In this document: one piece after another, positions 12,954-14,432 of the stretch | How the letters are laid out: every line of letters starts with the position of its first letter | Position numbering within the stretch: the first letter of the stretch is position 1 | Origin: Nitrososphaerales archaeon TH5894 | GTDB taxonomy: Archaea > Thermoproteota > Nitrososphaeria > Nitrososphaerales > Nitrososphaeraceae | Direction of reading: 5' to 3' | DNA: 14,432 nt | Assembly: GCA_014523485.1 (NCBI GenBank) | Contig: JAATVK010000121.1 | Coordinates: forward strand, 1 to 14,432 | Program-made: the position numbers and the translations under genes | Notes under the pieces: generated by a model | What the model was told of the DNA's origin: nothing | What the model saw: only the letters and a program-made list of their open reading frames with translations | Database searches by the model: none

Positions 12954-13604
12954 TTATTTCTTTAGATGTGATAATTTTTCAAGAAAATATTGTTTCCACC
13001 CTTGTGGAAGATCTTGAACTTTAATGGCTTTTTCCATAAGTATTGTGTTCTCTTTATCCTCTTTTGTAACAAGCTCTACTATATTTTTTATTGTGACATT
13101 ATTATCGTCTTTCTTAATTAGTTTAATAGTATCATTAGTGCCTATTTCTCCTTCCTTGATAACTTTAAAGTAAATTCCAGACTTCTCACTCTCTAAAAAT
13201 TTCTTAATTACATCCATTCTACCAAACTTGATACCAAGCTTGTAGCATGGCATACGTGGTTGAGTTACAACTATTTGTGAAGAACCTATTTGAAATATAT
13301 CTCCAACATTTACTTTAGATTCAAAAAGACCTTCTGTTGTTAAATTTTCTCCAAACATTCCCCAGTTAAATGAGATACCTGGAAACTCTTTTTTCCAAAA
13401 ATCATAATATTCAAATGGATAAGAATATACTGCCTTATCTGGACCACCATGTACAGTCAGATCAGCTTGTCTATCACCTTCGAGATTTAATTTCTTTAAA
13501 TTTATCCTTTTATCAACAGGATTTTTGAAAATTCCAGTAGTGACTGTTTCTTTTCCAAATTTTACTATTCTTGGTAATCCAACATTTACAGAAACTACTT
13601 TCAC
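12954..13604 (-). CDS. MOSC domain protein, YiiM-like, 216 aa
   Basis: The MOSC fold binds molybdenum cofactor or handles its sulfur ligand. Seen are the LEGDRQADLTVHGGPDKAVYSYP motif region (41-63; HGG at 52-54), the WGMFGENLTTEGL strand region (81-93), VNVGDIFQIG (98-107) and the conserved Cys120 in TQPRMPCYKLG. The C-terminal 60 residues are a helical extension as in YiiM-type proteins. Members reduce N-hydroxylated compounds or carry Moco; the exact role here is undecided. It is the first gene of the Moco operon and starts with GTG at 13604. The alternative reading as an unrelated enzyme is unlikely given the context. Confidence 0.88.
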   Translation of the reverse strand: MKVVSVNVGLPRIVKFGKETVTTGIFKNPVDKRINLKKLNLEGDRQADLTVHGGPDKAVYSYPFEYYDFWKKEFPGISFNWGMFGENLTTEGLFESKVNVGDIFQIGSSQIVVTQPRMPCYKLGIKFGRMDVIKKFLESEKSGIYFKVIKEGEIGTNDTIKLIKKDDNNVTIKNIVELVTKEDKENTILMEKAIKVQDLPQGWKQYFLEKLSHLKK

Positions 13605-13630
13605 TGTTAATTATATCAAGTCCTATCAAA

Positions 13631-13640
13631 TAAGTTTATA
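13631..13640 (-). promoter_or_regulatory. probable promoter of the Moco operon
   Basis: On the minus strand TATAAACTTA is centred about 33 bases before the GTG of the MOSC gene, giving a leader of only a few bases. All six operon genes follow with gaps of 20 bases or less, so this is probably the main promoter. No Moco riboswitch-like structure is seen in the short leader. Confidence 0.4.
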
Positions 13641-13713
13641 TTAATTAATTAGGGTATAAATTGGACTCAATCTGGGAAAATAGTTTTTTAATTCAAGCTA
13701 CGAATAACTTCTA

Positions 13714-13863
13714 ATGACAATCAGACATTCGTCAAGTCACAGATATGGGTTATGGATTTTAGCAATAGGAATAGTTACAATGGTTTTTTCAATCTCTTTA
13801 TTCTCCTCTTCTTCTATTGCTCCCTCAGTAGTAGTAAATTCAAGGAAGGTTCTAATTGGGTAG
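13714..13863 (+). CDS. short signal-anchor ORF, 49 aa, possibly a broken gene 5' end
   Basis: The ATG at 13714 opens a basic N-terminus (MTIRHSSSHRYG), then a hydrophobic segment (12-31) and a Ser-rich region (SSSSIAPS), looking like a signal peptide or anchor. The frame ends with TAG at 13861, inside the zinc-finger remnant. The bases after 13839 match the zinc-finger gene in another frame, so only the first 40 or so codons are original. It may be the 5' part of a secreted-protein gene joined by deletion to the zinc-finger gene, or a true short peptide. Confidence 0.35.
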   Translation: MTIRHSSSHRYGLWILAIGIVTMVFSISLFSSSSIAPSVVVNSRKVLIG

Positions 13864-14010
13864 CATTACGAATGTGGACATATATGATGTTGTGATTCTT
13901 CACCTGGAATTCATGCAACTAAACACCACGAAACTACTGGACATCCCATTATGATTGCACTGCCTGATAGATCATGGAAATGGTGTTATATACATAAACA
14001 ATACGGATAA
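13839..14010 (+). pseudogene. UBP-type zinc-finger protein remnant
   Basis: One frame reads FKEGSNWVALRM (13839-13874). The next frame reads ECGHI, a TGA at 13885-13887, CCDSSPGIHATKHHETTGHP, then IMIALPDRSWKWCYIHKQYG and a TAA at 14008-14010. This is the UBP zinc-finger pattern (WVxLRxCxxCGHxGCCDSS, HATxHxxxTGHP, WxWCY). The family motif predicts MCxECGHIG here, so a Cys and neighbours are missing and Gly became a stop. The upstream CxxC pair is also absent. Intact bacterial and archaeal members are single-domain proteins of about 80-100 residues of unknown role. Confidence 0.75.
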
Positions 14011-14324
14011 TAACCCAGTTCAATTTGAGAAAGTATGTAGACCATAAGATCTAACTACGAAAGGTATTCTTATATAATATATTTTATATAAGAAAAATAC
14101 TTGGATTAAATATAATATGGGTAATGACGTATTAGTGAATCACACCTTTACGCAAATTATTTAATTTATTGTCCAATTATTTATCATTATAATAGATATA
14201 AAAAACTTTATTATTGGAAAATTAGAGAAATTACATATAGAGATAAAAGATGATTTAATACAATTAAGCCAGTTACTTTTTTTTTTAATATAGTAAATAA
14301 TAATAATTGTAATTCATAATTATA
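14011..14324. other. AT-rich spacer with a strong hairpin
   Basis: No gene is seen. TTCTTATATAA (14067-14077) and TTATATAAGAA (14084-14094) form a perfect 11-bp stem with a 6-base loop, about 57 bases past the zinc-finger remnant stop. The outer bases GTA and TAC could extend it with a small bulge. It may have ended the former zinc-finger transcript. Confidence 0.45.
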
Positions 14325-14432
14325 TCATATTCCGCCACTACTATCTGACTTTTTAATCTCAATTGTAACTTTGTCTCCTACTCTTAAGCCAGTTTCATCA
14401 TATTCTCGTATACTTAATTTGAATGTAGGTGA
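14325..14432 (-). CDS. partial hypothetical protein, C-terminal 35 residues
   Basis: An open minus-strand frame enters from the window edge and stops at a TGA at 14325-14327. The visible part has a beta-strand character with the segment LRVGDKVTIEIKK (about 20 residues from the edge), followed by a Ser/Gly tail. A VGDKV-type turn is found in many small beta domains (for example OB- or SH3-like folds), so no family can be named. The start lies outside the window. Confidence 0.6.
   Translation of the reverse strand, partial: SPTFKLSIREYDETGLRVGDKVTIEIKKSDSSGGI

Noticed and set aside
13873..14010. TGA at 13885-13887 read as selenocysteine in the zinc finger
   Set aside because: The family has Gly at this place, there is an independent frameshift just upstream, and no sign of a selenocysteine system is seen.

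Overview
The window is very AT-rich. It shows short or absent 5' leaders with TATA-like boxes about 25 bases before start codons, archaeal-type molybdenum-cofactor (Moco) genes, and a set of small proteins (a DUF1059-type protein, short acidic or basic proteins). Together these suggest a chromosome of an ammonia-oxidising archaeon (Nitrososphaerota/Thaumarchaeota, perhaps a low-GC soil lineage such as Nitrosocosmicus). The lineage is an inference from gene style and composition; no rRNA or other marker gene is present.

Bases 1 to about 5,600 are gene-poor. Short, mostly unrecognised ORFs (76, 75, 96, 53, 80, 51, 96 and 67 codons) are separated by long AT-rich spacers. The spacers hold a dispersed repeat of about 50 bp, present four times, whose complementary strand resembles a tRNA T-arm. 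They also hold several palindromes and hairpins, and a broken tyrosine-recombinase (integrase) gene at about 3824-4408. This looks like a region that has taken in and lost mobile DNA. A DUF1059-type protein (4981-5184) is the best recognised small gene here.

Bases 5,626 to 13,604 form a molybdenum and sulfite-oxidase-family locus. On the minus strand is a membrane-anchored molybdopterin oxidoreductase of the sulfite oxidase family (5626-7317), with a secreted Met-rich protein upstream (7487-7864). moeA lies on the plus strand (8149-9447). Converging on it is a tightly packed minus-strand operon in the order MOSC protein, moaA, moaD, moaE, moaC-moaB fusion, TauE/SafE permease, with gaps of 20 bases or less, or overlaps. 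The operon makes cyclic pyranopterin (MoaA, MoaC), inserts sulfur (MoaD, MoaE), adenylylates (MoaB domain) and, with MoeA, inserts molybdate. Its evident local client is the sulfite-oxidase-family enzyme, which needs only Mo-molybdopterin without a nucleotide. The TauE/SafE permease adds a link to sulfite, organosulfonate or molybdate-related anion transport. MoeB-like MoaD activation and MobA are not in the window.

Bases 13,605 to the end hold a short signal-anchor ORF that runs into a decayed UBP-type zinc-finger gene (a frameshift consistent with an 11-base deletion between short direct repeats, plus a nonsense codon), an AT-rich spacer with a strong hairpin, and the C-terminal end of an unrecognised minus-strand gene cut by the window edge.
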